This document shows, piece after piece, positions 20,001-28,075 of a stretch of DNA of 64,000 nucleotides. The DNA is taken from contig CAWGTW010000011.1 in NCBI GenBank assembly GCA_963825565.1, positions 62,001-126,000 on the forward strand. Direction: 5' to 3'. Origin of the DNA: JBFGCT01 sp963825565. GTDB taxonomy: Bacteria > Actinomycetota > Acidimicrobiia > Acidimicrobiales > Ilumatobacteraceae. The position numbers were made by a program, and so were the translations under genes. Every line of letters starts with the position of its first letter. Positions within the stretch are counted from its first letter, which is position 1. The notes under the pieces were generated by a model that was given only the letters and a program-made list of their open reading frames with translations, was not told the origin of the DNA and searched no databases.

Positions 20001-21526
20001 CGGGTCCGACGATCTCGGGCACGGTGCTGGGCGATGGCGGTGTCGTCGTCGCCGACTCCGGGGTGTTGGCCTGCCCGGGTCCCGACCCTGGTGCGGGTCC
20101 CTTCGACATTGGGTGTTGGTTTGGATTGTCCTCGACCGTCGACGAAGCGGGGCACTTCGAGATTCAGCTCCCGCCAGATCCGGTGCGCACGATCGCCGCA
20201 GTCGAGTTCGGCCCGGACGGTTGGCCGTCGGCGCAGCTCTCACCCGAGGTGATCCTGGAGATGGTCCCGGGAGAAGCGTACGAGTGCGCGTTCACGATCG
20301 GGACCACCCCGAGTGCCGCGTGCTCGATCGCGGACGATGACGGGGTTCTCGGCAGTGTCGAGGACGACGCCCCCAACAATGGCGACGGAAACGCTGACGG
20401 GATCCGTGACGCCGTGCAAGACAACGTGGCATCGCTGCCGAGTCAAGCAAGTGGCAACCCGTACGTGACGATCGCGTCTCCGGTTGGAACGACGCTCGCG
20501 AACGTGGTGGTGATCGACCCGGCGACACTGCCGCCACCGCCAGGCGATGCGGCACTGCCGGTGGGCATGCTGGCGTTCGAGGTGCACGGTGTTGCGCAGG
20601 GTGCGACCGTCACGGTGGACGTGTTCACGCCAGCGGGGACCGCCCCGAACTCGTACCTGAAGTTCCAGAACGAGGTGTGGATCGGCTTCACCGACCACGC
20701 GACGTTCGCGGGTGACGTCGTCACGCTCACACTGACCGACGGCGGCGCCGGGGACGGCGACCTGTTGGACAACGGAGTCATCATCGACCCGGGCGCGCCG
20801 GCGGTCATGACGTTGCCGGTGGTCATCGTCGACACGGGACTCGTCCCGGTCGAGCCGATCCAGGTCGGCCAGGCCGCGGCGTTGACCGTCGCGTTCACCG
20901 GGGCCTCGGAGTTCGTGGTCGTCGACTGGGGCGACGGTTCGACCCCGGAGCAGTTCAACGCCGGGCAGAGCCCCGTGGCCGCCGTCCACACCTACCTCGC
21001 GCCGGGTGTGTTCACGGTCGAGGCGACCGTGACCGGGTACGACGGGTCGTCCGACACGGTGTCGCCAGGCTTCGTCGTCGTGTACGACCCGGCGGGCGGG
21101 TCGATCTCGGTCAACGGGGAGTTCGCCTGGCCCGACAATGCGATCCCAGCGGTCGCAGGAGAGACCAAGATCGGCACGTCAGCGAAGTTCAAGCACGGCC
21201 AGCCCGAAGGCGACTTCAAGTTTGAGTTCAAGCCCGACGACGGTTCGGACAAACTGAAGTTCAAGGAGGAATCGATCGACACGCTCGTCGTCGGAACCGC
21301 CTTCACCTACCTGCACGGAACCGGAACCTTCGAGGGCGATCCGACCGCGTACACGTTCCGGATCACCGCCATCGACGGCAACGTAAGTGGAGGAGAAGGC
21401 GACTACGTGCGGATCGTCATCCTCGACGGCGCCACCGTGGTGTGGGACACCCAACCCGGGGACAATGCCGGAGCGATCCCGACCACCCCGATCGAGCACG
21501 GCCAGATCAAGGTGCGCCCCGAGTGA
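17060..21526 (+). CDS. Giant secreted multi-domain repeat protein with PKD domain
   Basis: The protein has 1488 residues. A Sec signal (VVAGAVLVAAVSVGPIPTP) ends near Ala-Ala-Ala-Gln. Residues about 115-760 contain four tandem modules of exactly 160 residues, each with an Asp-Thr-Val-Ser-Gly strand, VFGGPNQEVVANSSEVWTAD, FSPDSGFEFDLIPG and IEVESTVESPDATWPTGPDG. A weaker copy lies near 771. A PKD domain (VVVDWGDGSTPEQF, VHTYLAPGVFTVEATVTGYD) occupies about 1255-1345. A charged segment rich in Phe-Lys (HGQPEGDFKFEFKPDDGSDK) precedes the C-terminus. No catalytic site or sortase signal is visible. It is likely a surface or matrix protein; the ligand is unknown. Modules 2 and 3 are nearly identical in DNA, which implies recent duplication. 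Confidence 0.85.
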   Translation: MMSRSVSVVAGAVLVAAVSVGPIPTPRAAAQTGPGMIVDTVSDWVRGLDWPADSSLTLTIGDPGTPEYTQGATADPQGQSWFDLAFDLQPGQRVTLTDETTTIWTVPTPLRVTAVDADADTVSGIAAADRPVGVEVFGGPAQEVTPNEFGAWTADFSPGSGFEFDLVPGVGGNAHQDDNGFWTHVNWRVPNPHFWVNTDGFGSAGVVGNEWASNGSVTIEVESTVESPDATWPTGPDGSFNMPPQVMVVEGDLVTVTDGSSTKTLIVSSLGVAVDAEADTVSGSAPEGTVVSVDVFGGPNQEVVANSSEVWTADFSPDSGFEFDLIPGTHGSALLSDNDGDATNLGWRVPNPIFWLFVLGDGYAWVSGSGWASDGSVTIEVESTVESPDATWPTGPDGSFNMPPQVMVVEGDLVTVTDGSSTKTLIVSSLAVVADAEADTVSGSAPEGTVVSVEVFGGPNQEVVANSAEVWTADFSPDSGFEFDLIPGTNGSAAHTDDDGDTTYDMWQVPNPIFWLNTGADGTAGVSGSQWTPNGSVTIEVDATIDSPDATSPIGPDGSFNLGSPAIMVAEGDLVTVTDGSSTKTLIVSVLVVAVDAEADTVSGSAPEGTVVSVGVFGGPNQEVVANSSEVWTADFSSGSGFEFDLVPGTDGNAVQTDDDGDATNIYWRVPPGPSLQVVLPSGIYAPAGWPDGETVVVEIDDPDTPAGPDFTGTSGVVGQPCGSAPCGPGGWAVSAAPYVIQAGDVVTAEVVGDPAISVTHVVQLLSITEVDFDDDLVTGTAAPGTTPQVTIGPFAAGRNPTADGAGNWTADFSPDNLGGEPPYDLTAADTIVAIARVGQGSTVVVISPPPPPPIDLSVTPNVGLADGQIVALDGTGWPGGETLTVSECRLTVPFSPAACDTNTSQSFTVGPAGTITAGSYQVTRELELSSPEGAYTFDCGELVGNCGLVGVVWAGAPLTSPLLAIDYPHNNPIDFAGALPGPTISGTVLGDGGVVVADSGVLACPGPDPGAGPFDIGCWFGLSSTVDEAGHFEIQLPPDPVRTIAAVEFGPDGWPSAQLSPEVILEMVPGEAYECAFTIGTTPSAACSIADDDGVLGSVEDDAPNNGDGNADGIRDAVQDNVASLPSQASGNPYVTIASPVGTTLANVVVIDPATLPPPPGDAALPVGMLAFEVHGVAQGATVTVDVFTPAGTAPNSYLKFQNEVWIGFTDHATFAGDVVTLTLTDGGAGDGDLLDNGVIIDPGAPAVMTLPVVIVDTGLVPVEPIQVGQAAALTVAFTGASEFVVVDWGDGSTPEQFNAGQSPVAAVHTYLAPGVFTVEATVTGYDGSSDTVSPGFVVVYDPAGGSISVNGEFAWPDNAIPAVAGETKIGTSAKFKHGQPEGDFKFEFKPDDGSDKLKFKEESIDTLVVGTAFTYLHGTGTFEGDPTAYTFRITAIDGNVSGGEGDYVRIVILDGATVVWDTQPGDNAGAIPTTPIEHGQIKVRPE
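17401..19060 (+). repeat. Four tandem 480-base coding repeats
   Basis: Units begin near 17401, 17881, 18361 and 18841 with an exact 480-base period. About 167 bases at 17704-17870 recur without change at 18184-18350, and 17880-17940 matches 18360-18420. Units 1 and 4 have diverged more. The pattern fits in-frame expansion and homogenisation of one 160-residue domain. Confidence 0.9.
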
Positions 21527-21913
21527 CAACTTGAACCGCCCCCGGCACGTGGATCGAGCTCCCACGCTCAACCGACCGATCCTCGGACCGCGGAGGAGCT
21601 TCAAGGTTTGGGCAACCGGTACCGAATCCCCTGGGGCAGAAGCCGCCACGCCGCCTCACATGGGAGGACGGGTCCCTGAGAGCGGCGTGGCCGGCTTCTG
21701 CTCCACTACTGAGTTGTCCGCTCCCCTTCGGTCAGCTACACGTTGCAGATGCAACGAGAGGTGTCGTAGCCCGAGCCGTTCGAGTCCTCGACATCCCGAC
21801 AACCGCCTGAACGACTCCGGACTACTCAGGGCAGCAGGACCGGATTTCGCACCGATGCGGTCACGTCGGACGAAGTACACCGATCTTGTGGCAGCGCGAT
21901 CCTCATCATCGTC
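21527..21913. other. Intergenic region
   Basis: These 387 bases follow the giant secreted protein. An in-frame hydrophobic stretch runs directly into the next small gene without an upstream start, so that gene may begin earlier than annotated. Nothing else is supported. Confidence 0.35.
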
Positions 21914-22198
21914 ATGGACGACTCGGGCGCCACGATCAACACAGCCGCGACGTCGGGCGAGTGGATGCAGATCTTCGATGTCGAGTCCGGCCTCTCGTGC
22001 CAGAGCTTCCTCGGAGTTCCCGACTGGGCCGGTTGGGAACTCGAGCCCGTACGGCAATGGCCCGTCGCCGAGCTGGTCCTCGCCTATTGGTTCCTCGAGG
22101 GCGAGCCCGGTCGCCTCGACATCGACGCCGACGGCGTCCCGTGCGAGGAGCTCTTCCAACCCGGCCTCGTCACCGATGTGATGGCCAGCGCGAGTTGA
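21914..22198 (+). CDS. Small Excalibur-like calcium-binding protein, N-terminus uncertain
   Basis: The frame gives 94 residues. Near the C-terminus, LDIDADGVPCEELF matches the Excalibur signature (Asp-x-Asp-x-Asp-Gly-x-x-Cys-Glu), a short EF-loop-like calcium site found in secreted actinobacterial proteins. A second Cys (GLSCQSFLG) could form a disulphide with it. The frame is open upstream with a short hydrophobic run (Ala-Ile-Leu-Ile-Ile-Val), but I see no signal peptide or good start, so the 5' end may be lost or misread. It follows the large secreted protein on the same strand, although 387 bases away. Confidence 0.55.
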   Translation: MDDSGATINTAATSGEWMQIFDVESGLSCQSFLGVPDWAGWELEPVRQWPVAELVLAYWFLEGEPGRLDIDADGVPCEELFQPGLVTDVMASAS

Positions 22199-22467
22199 AT
22201 GCCGGACCCGCCGGTGCTCGTCGATGCCGAACGAGCCGAGTCGCGAAGCCCCAGTCCACTCGACGCGGGCGCCGGCGTCCGTCTACCGATCGCCAACCGG
22301 ACGGCCGAGGATGGTCCTGGCGGGCATCGGATCCTGCGCGCTCCGGTAAGCCGCCGAGAGCTCGATCCGGCGCTCGTCGACGTGGAGTGTGGCCCGTGGG
22401 TCGATGACCGGCGGTTACCGCCCGGGTCTTCGATGGTTGGACCGTTGCGTCTCGCCGCTTCTTCAGT

Positions 22468-23706
22468 TCAGTCAGCGGTTCGGTGGGTGGGGCTGAGCAG
22501 GTCTCTGGCGATGTGGCTGATCTGTAGTTCGTCGGTGCCGCCGTAGATCTGGAGGGCTTTGGCGTCGCGGGCGAGCTGTTCCAGGCCGTACTCGGCCATG
22601 TAGCCGTTGCCACCGAACAGCTGCACGGCTTCGAGGGCGACCTCGGTGGCGGCGCGGGCTGCGTACAGCTTCATCGCCGAGGATTCGGCGAGGCTGGGCG
22701 GCTCGTTGGCATTGATCGCCTCGATGTAGCGGAACACCAGGTTCGACACGTTCAGCCGGGCGATCTCCATCGCGGCGAGTTTGTCCTGGATGAGTTGGAA
22801 CTCGCCGATGGGACGCCCGAACTGCACCCTGTTGTTGGCATAGTCGATGGATCGCGACAGGCACTGCTCGATGATGCCCAGCGCCATGGCCGCCACGCCG
22901 GCCCGTTCGGTGGCGAAGGTGCCCTTGGCGCCTTGTCTGGCGTCGATCGGCGAGTCTTCGGTCTCGCCGATCAGCCGGTCGACTCCCGCTCGAACGTCGG
23001 TGACGAAGATCTCTCCGGTGGGTGACGAGTGCATCCCCATCTTGCGCAGCGGACCGGACTGTTCGAGGCCGGGCATGCCGCCGTCGAGGACGAACGAGAC
23101 GATCTTGCGTTCGTCGATCGGGTTACCTTCGTCGAGCTTGCAGATGAAGACGATGGTGTCGGCGTACGGGCCGTTGGTGATGAACGTCTTGGACCCGTTC
23201 AGGATGTAGTCGTCGCCATCTCGGCGTGCGCTGGCCCGCATCGCGCCGAACGCATCCGAGCCCGAGCCGGGTTCGGTCAGCGCCCACGCCCCGATGCGGT
23301 CGAGTGTGAGCAGGTCGGGAACCCACCGCTGACGTTGTTCTGACGTGCCCCGGTTGTCGATCGCCGATGCCGTGAGGCCGACCGAGACACCGAGCGCTGT
23401 CACCATGCCAGGGCAGTGTCGGGAGAGCTCGATGAGCAGGATCAGCATCAACGCCGGGTCGAAGCCGGACGCCTGCGACGCCGACCGGGATTCGGGCGAT
23501 GCCGGCGATGCGTCCCGTTCGAGTCGTCTGGTGAAGCCGTCCCGTGCCATCTCGTCGATACCGAATGTCCTGAACATCTTGCGGAGGACTTCGTAGGGAG
23601 GAAGGTCGCCGTGCTCCAACTCGTCGCGCCGTGGAACGATCTCGTTGTCGACGTAGGAGCGGATGGCGTCCCGCAACATCTTCTGTTCGTCGGTCCAGTC
23701 GAGCAT
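22468..23706 (-). CDS. Acyl-CoA dehydrogenase
   Basis: This FAD enzyme introduces an alpha-beta double bond into an acyl-CoA and is about 412 residues long. ATG 23706 is preceded by AAGGGAG at a good distance and begins MLDWTDEQKMLRDAIRSYV. The family signatures are GAWALTEPGSGSDAFGAM, DDYILNGSKTFITNGPYAD, and VQFGRPIGEFQLIQDKLAAM. At the position where medium-chain enzymes have the catalytic Glu (Ile-Tyr-Glu-Gly-Thr) this protein has IYGGTDELQ, so the base is more likely the Glu of TFATERAGVAAM, as in isovaleryl-CoA-type enzymes. It follows the ketoacyl synthase gene at 73 bases and probably shares its transcript. The substrate is not evident. Confidence 0.92.
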   Translation of the reverse strand: MLDWTDEQKMLRDAIRSYVDNEIVPRRDELEHGDLPPYEVLRKMFRTFGIDEMARDGFTRRLERDASPASPESRSASQASGFDPALMLILLIELSRHCPGMVTALGVSVGLTASAIDNRGTSEQRQRWVPDLLTLDRIGAWALTEPGSGSDAFGAMRASARRDGDDYILNGSKTFITNGPYADTIVFICKLDEGNPIDERKIVSFVLDGGMPGLEQSGPLRKMGMHSSPTGEIFVTDVRAGVDRLIGETEDSPIDARQGAKGTFATERAGVAAMALGIIEQCLSRSIDYANNRVQFGRPIGEFQLIQDKLAAMEIARLNVSNLVFRYIEAINANEPPSLAESSAMKLYAARAATEVALEAVQLFGGNGYMAEYGLEQLARDAKALQIYGGTDELQISHIARDLLSPTHRTAD

Positions 23707-23778
23707 CGGTGCTCCCTTCGGCCGCATCCAGGTGGGGCGGCTACTCGTTCCAGCTTGCGCCACCGCGGCGCCGGTCGC

Positions 23779-24942
23779 TCAAGTCTCGTGCTGGTCGATC
23801 ACCACTGCGGCGTTGTAGCCACCCATGCCGATCGACGATTTCAATGTCGGACCAGGTGTTCGGGGCGTGATCCCGTCGAGGACGCGCGGATGCGCGGTCG
23901 CGACCAGCGCCGGCGCGGGGATCTCCCCGCGTTCGTAGGTCAGCGCCGCGATCGCCGCCTCCAAGGCCCCGCCCGCGCCCAGGCCGTGCCCGGTGAGCAT
24001 CTTGGTCGAGTACAGCTTCGTGGTCGCCGGGAACAGCGCATCGGCAACCCCAGCCTCCACGGTGTCGTTGAGGAAGGTGCCGCTGCCGTGGGCGTTGACA
24101 TACGCAATGTCGTCGGGCTCGACCCCGGCGTCGGCCATTGCCTGCGACCACGCTGCGGCCACCTGCAACCCGTCGGGTTTGATGGCGATCGGATGGAAGG
24201 CATCGTGGGTGAACCCGCCACCGAACATGTCCACGTACGCGTCAACGTCTGACTGGAGGCTGACCACCAGCGCCGCAGATGCCTCGCCGGCCAGAAATCC
24301 CTGACTGCCCTCCTGGAACGGGCGGCACGCCTGTTCGGGCGCGCCGTCGGTCGCCAGCACCTTGAGCGAGTCCATGCCCCACGCGTTCTCGGCGGTGACC
24401 GACAGGTCCGTACCGCTCACCACCACATCGGTGGCGAACCCGCTCGACACCCACTGCCGCGCCAGGATCAGGCCAAGCACCCCCGACGCGCACGCCGCGC
24501 CGACGTTCATGGACGGTCCCGTGAACCCGTACTCGGCCATCAGCATCGATGGCGCCGTCGACGGCAACAACTGCAGGTAGTGACGGCGTCGGCAGCGACC
24601 ACCGAGCTCGAGATACAGCTCGCGCCACCCCTGGACCTCTCCGAGCGAAGAGCACAAGATCAACCCGACCCGAGCCCCGGGACGCCAACCCCTACCCTCG
24701 GCGTCGCGCAACGCCTCACGTCCCGACCCGTACAACGCCCGGCCGAACAAAGTGACCGAGTCCTCCTCGTTCCCACCGTCGGGCACCATCGCGGCAAGGC
24801 CGCTGAACTCCTCGAACGAAACAGGCCGCGCCGCCGACTTGCCCGACAGCAGCCCGCTCCACAGCGGGTCAATGCCCCAGCCGTACCCGGACACGGCTCC
24901 CAACCCCACGATCGCGGCCCGCTGCGTCACCGCCACGACCAA
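23779..24942 (-). CDS. Beta-ketoacyl-ACP synthase (KAS I/II-type)
   Basis: This thiolase-fold condensing enzyme of about 387 residues has the complete Cys-His-His triad: NVGAACASGVLGLILA (Cys), YVNAHGSGTFLNDTVEAG (His) and TKMLTGHGLGAGGALEA (His, with the preceding Lys). The Gly-rich end is LKSSIGMGGYNAAVVI. GGGGGAAG lies upstream; either TTG 24942 or GTG 24936 could be the start. It is first in a probable two-gene operon with an acyl-CoA dehydrogenase. No acyl carrier protein, ketoreductase or malonyl transferase gene lies beside it, so it is a stand-alone synthase whose acyl chain and carrier must be supplied elsewhere. Confidence 0.9.
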   Translation of the reverse strand: MVVAVTQRAAIVGLGAVSGYGWGIDPLWSGLLSGKSAARPVSFEEFSGLAAMVPDGGNEEDSVTLFGRALYGSGREALRDAEGRGWRPGARVGLILCSSLGEVQGWRELYLELGGRCRRRHYLQLLPSTAPSMLMAEYGFTGPSMNVGAACASGVLGLILARQWVSSGFATDVVVSGTDLSVTAENAWGMDSLKVLATDGAPEQACRPFQEGSQGFLAGEASAALVVSLQSDVDAYVDMFGGGFTHDAFHPIAIKPDGLQVAAAWSQAMADAGVEPDDIAYVNAHGSGTFLNDTVEAGVADALFPATTKLYSTKMLTGHGLGAGGALEAAIAALTYERGEIPAPALVATAHPRVLDGITPRTPGPTLKSSIGMGGYNAAVVIDQHET

Positions 24943-25692
24943 CGGCTTCCCCCGGAACTCACATCACGAGCCACGACAGCGCTCATCGTGTACCAAATCG
25001 AGCCGGACGACACTTCATTCCCCCAGCCTCGATCACTCGCCGCACAAGCACTAGGGGCCAACGTCCGCCGCCATGCGCGGTCTCGGGAAGGGAACTCTCG
25101 AGCGGACGGTTTGCAGGCGCCTGCGAACTGGCGCGGCCGGTGGCTCGACCGCGTACGACCCGTCGCGGCCGTCGCACAGCGACCTCGAATGTCCTGAGCC
25201 TTATCAGATGCGGATCCCGATTCGACACGGCTGACTGCCCAATCCATCGGGCAAGTGAGGCTTCGCGAACTCGTGAGCGCCAGCAAAGGGCCGCCGACGC
25301 TCTCCAACATCGGAGCGTTACCGCGGCAGGATCCGGTCTTGTGGCAGTCGGAGGCAGCACGGCCCACGCGGCGGTATGGGTGGCGATGACCACGGGCTGA
25401 CGGCGGTGGCTTCGAAACGAGGGCAACGCCGCTCGATGGAGCCCGTGGGCGGCGTCACCGATGTGCCGCACGGTGACGATCGCGATGAGGCACCAACCGG
25501 GTTGGCGCGGCGCTCGAGGCGTCTTCAGCCGCCGAGCGGCAACGTTTCGCAGTGGTGCCATGAGCCGGGTTCGGCTCTCCCGATGTAGGGGGGGACTTCC
25601 GGAACAGCGACGGCCGAGGAGTTGGCGACGGCCGAGGAGTTGTGGTGTCCGGTCCGCAAGCGGGCTCCGGTCAGGAACCTCGTCGACGCCGT
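24943..25692. other. Long intergenic region with an 18-base tandem duplication
   Basis: This is the longest gene-poor stretch, about 750 bases. Open frames occur, but none has a plausible start and composition. An 18-base unit (GCGACGGCCGAGGAGTTG) is repeated exactly in tandem at 25607-25624 and 25625-25642. I see no transposase relic, RNA gene or CRISPR array. Confidence 0.45.
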
Positions 25693-26359
25693 TCAGAGCA
25701 AGACGTCGACATACACCGGGCTGGAGCGCACAGATGTGTTGCCCGCTGCATCGGTGCACGTGAGCTGGAACCAGGCGTCACCACGCGCTGTGTACCAGTC
25801 GACGACGAGATACCGAGACGCGTCGTTCGGGTCCGGCTGCGGCACGAACGTGCCGGTATTGGACGGGCCGAGATTGCGCAAGAGCGTGCAACTCGCCACG
25901 TCGTCGGGCCGCGGGAGCGTGAATCGAATGAGCATCCTCGTCGTTGCGCTGATGTAGCTCGGTTCGACGGTGACGTCGACTGGCGCGGACGGAGCGTTCG
26001 TGTCGACGGCGACCCTGATCGGTGATGTGCGAACCGAGACGTTGCCGGCCAGGTCGACTGCGTCCATCTGAAGCCAGTGTGCACCGTGCGCGACGTCGAA
26101 GGTCGTGGTGCGAGCGGTGGATGCGACTGAGAACTGGTACGTGCCCCGGTCGTACACGCGGTACTCGCCGATTCCGGTGTCGTCGGTGGATCGCCGCCAT
26201 GACAGTTCGATGCGGCCCGGAGATGGGGACGACGCTGCGAACTCGCGTGGAACCCCCCGGCGCTGCGTCCTCGCGGACCTTCCCCTGAGCGAAGGTCACC
26301 CCCATCGCGGAAGAGGCCAGTAGACACGCTACGAGCACTCCGATCAGCCGCCTGAGCAT
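25693..26359 (-). CDS. Secreted Fn3/Ig-like domain protein, frameshifted in a G6 run
   Basis: An ATG at 26359 starts a signal peptide (LIGVLVACLLASSAMGVTF). In that frame the sequence becomes meaningless after about residue 35. Removing one base from the run of six C at 26253-26258 (G on the coding strand) joins it to the frame SSPSPGRIELSWRRSTDDTG, then YDRGTYQFSVASTARTTTF and VDLAGNVSVRTSPIRVAVDT. Those are two beta-sandwich domains of the kind with Asp-x-Ala-Gly-Asn-x-Ser motifs. The protein ends with WFQLTCTDAAGNTSVRSSPV and a stop at 25693. It is an exported protein of about 222 residues with no enzyme motif. The homopolymer location strongly suggests a sequencing error. Confidence 0.72.
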
Positions 26360-26445
26360 TCGTCCATCATGTCAGAGACTGCAGTGGTGGTCGTCCGACC
26401 CGTTCGTCGGTCGGGCCGAAAAGCAAAGGGCGCAGCCTCGTCTAC

Positions 26446-26741
26446 TTGATCGTGAACGCTGACGGGACCACCTGGAAGGTGGGACAGACCGGACAACTTC
26501 GTGACGGCGCGCGCTCCAAGAACCCTGGTTGGTCTCGCCTCGCCTCCTACCGAAGGGATCTTGCGGGAAACTGCGGCAACCGGAGCCACGAGACCGAGAA
26601 GGGCCGGCGCATCGTGCGGGAGGTGCACGAGGGGCGCGGATGTACGTCCGGCTGACAGACGGCCCGATCGACGATGAACACATCATCACGGAGTGGCTCG
26701 GTCCAACCGAGACGAACCGCCAGCACACCGAGACGCTCTGA
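26446..26741 (+). CDS. Possible small GIY-YIG-like protein, broken frame
   Basis: A protein-like segment LVYLIVNADGTTWKVGQTGQ resembles the first strands of GIY-YIG nuclease domains (Tyr-x-Ile at the start, then Lys-Val-Gly-x-Thr). It continues as SRLASYRRDLAGNCGNRSH. The C-terminal portion (YVRLTDGPIDDEHIITEWLG) lies in another frame that opens near 26600 and stops at 26741, so one base must be corrected. No good start is visible; TTG 26446 lies inside the first strand and the true start is probably upstream. It could be a real small protein with sequence errors or a remnant. Confidence is low. Confidence 0.4.
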
Positions 26742-26850
26742 CCGTCGCGCTTCGTGGGCCCTTACGCAGCACGGCCAACACTGCGTCGGCCGTACCAATG
26801 TCGGTCTCAGCACGATTTCGACTTCTCACACCTTCGGCGCGAGCGGTACC

Positions 26851-27519
26851 TCAGACGGTCGAGTCGATGAGGATGTCGGAGCGGTCCTCGGAGGTGACCA
26901 GGATTCGTTCGAGGGTGGAGGTGGGGAGCGAGGTCGCTCCGGTGACGTTGGCGCGACCGGTGGCGGTGGGGCCCCAGGTGGCGGCGACGCTCCACGTTCC
27001 ACGCTTGTCGACTCCCCAGAGTTGGTAGACGGAGCGGTTCGGAAGGCCGGCGGCGCGTACCGTGATCTCGGTCCCCCAGCTGCGTTCGCTGGTAGTGATC
27101 TCGCTGGTCGCGGCTTGGGAGGACCTCACGGTTGCGGAGACAGCTGGCTGCGATGGTGCATCGTGGTCTACGACCCGGATGACGGTTGCCGCTGAGACGA
27201 CGACGAGTGCGACTGCGGCAATGCCGACAGCCGCAGCCCTCCACCGGTTGCGGCTCGATCGCACTGCGAGGTAATCGCCGACTGCTCGCCGACTGATGGC
27301 GTCCGCGGTTTCGGTTGATGCGTAGTGGAGATCGTGGAGGTCGACGTGGGCGAGCAGCCCGGGAATCGGGGCGAATGCGTTCACCTCGTCGGCGCAACGC
27401 TCGCAGACGTTCAGGTGGCGTTCGAACCTTCGGCGGTCATCGGGATCGAGCGACCCAAGTGCGTAGGCACCGGCCCACTCTCGCAGCTCGGGGTGTTCGT
27501 GTCGTGAGTCGTCGGTCAT
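26851..27519 (-). CDS. Anti-sigma factor, zinc-binding, RskA-like
   Basis: This is a 222-residue single-pass membrane protein. The cytoplasmic N-terminus carries the ZAS zinc motif His-x3-Cys-x2-Cys (RHLNVCERCADEVNAF). A transmembrane helix follows (AAAVGIAAVALVVVSAATVI). The extracytoplasmic part ends with an RskA-type domain (VYQLWGVDKRGTWSVAATWG). It holds the upstream sigma factor inactive until a membrane signal releases it. ATG 27519 overlaps the sigma-factor stop (ATGA), giving coupled translation and matched amounts. Regulated genes probably include the upstream lipoprotein in the same operon. Confidence 0.92.
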   Translation of the reverse strand: MTDDSRHEHPELREWAGAYALGSLDPDDRRRFERHLNVCERCADEVNAFAPIPGLLAHVDLHDLHYASTETADAISRRAVGDYLAVRSSRNRWRAAAVGIAAVALVVVSAATVIRVVDHDAPSQPAVSATVRSSQAATSEITTSERSWGTEITVRAAGLPNRSVYQLWGVDKRGTWSVAATWGPTATGRANVTGATSLPTSTLERILVTSEDRSDILIDSTV

Positions 27520-28043
27520 AGCACCTGCCGTTCGTCGAGGCCCGCACGCAGGATGCGCAACGCGTAGTAGAGGCGAGACTTCACGGTGCCCTCCGGGATA
27601 TCGAGCTGCTCCGAGATTTCGCGTGTTGACAAGCGGCCCCAGTATGCAGCGACGAGGACTGCTCGGTGTTCGCCCGACAGCGAGCGAACACTGTCGGCAA
27701 TGAGCGACCTGTCCACGACCCGATCGAATTCGGCGTCGTCGCGGCCGCGGTCCGGCGTGTCGGCGGTCGGGACGGACGCGAGGTGTCGATGGTTGCGCCG
27801 GTACCTGGTGGCCGCGACGTTGCGGGCGATCCCGAACATCCAGGCCCGTTCGGATCCTCGATTCGGATCGAACTGTGCGTGTTTTCGCCACGCTGCGAGC
27901 ACGACTTCTTGGACGACTTCCTCGGCGGCCTGGCGATCCCCGAAACGCCGTTGCGCCCAGTTCTCGATCGCGGGGCCGTGTTCGAGGTACAACGCGCGTG
28001 CCCTGTCATCGCCGCTCGCGGTCGGAGACGGTTCAGTCGCCAT
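27516..28043 (-). CDS. ECF RNA polymerase sigma factor
   Basis: The protein has 175 residues. Region 2 is evident as DRQAAEEVVQEVVLAAWRKH and RAWMFGIARNVAATRYRRNH. Region 4 has the helix-turn-helix LSTREISEQLDIPEGTVKSR, then LYYALRILRAGL. ATG 28043 was chosen as the first start that leaves a normal-length N-terminus. Its stop overlaps the anti-sigma start by 4 bases, and it lies 33 bases after the lipoprotein gene on the same strand. That grouping resembles SigK-RskA-type systems in which an exported protein gene is under control of the sigma factor; here this is inferred. Confidence 0.94.
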   Translation of the reverse strand: MATEPSPTASGDDRARALYLEHGPAIENWAQRRFGDRQAAEEVVQEVVLAAWRKHAQFDPNRGSERAWMFGIARNVAATRYRRNHRHLASVPTADTPDRGRDDAEFDRVVDRSLIADSVRSLSGEHRAVLVAAYWGRLSTREISEQLDIPEGTVKSRLYYALRILRAGLDERQVL

Positions 28044-28075
28044 TGGTGCCCATGCTCGCGGAGAACCGGTGGGTG

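Noticed and set aside
24983..25759. 258-codon minus-strand open frame in the gene-poor stretch
   Set aside because: Composition is Arg/Pro/Ala-rich without any recognisable segment, no ribosome site, and it overlaps the 3' end of the secreted Fn3-like gene in the same orientation.
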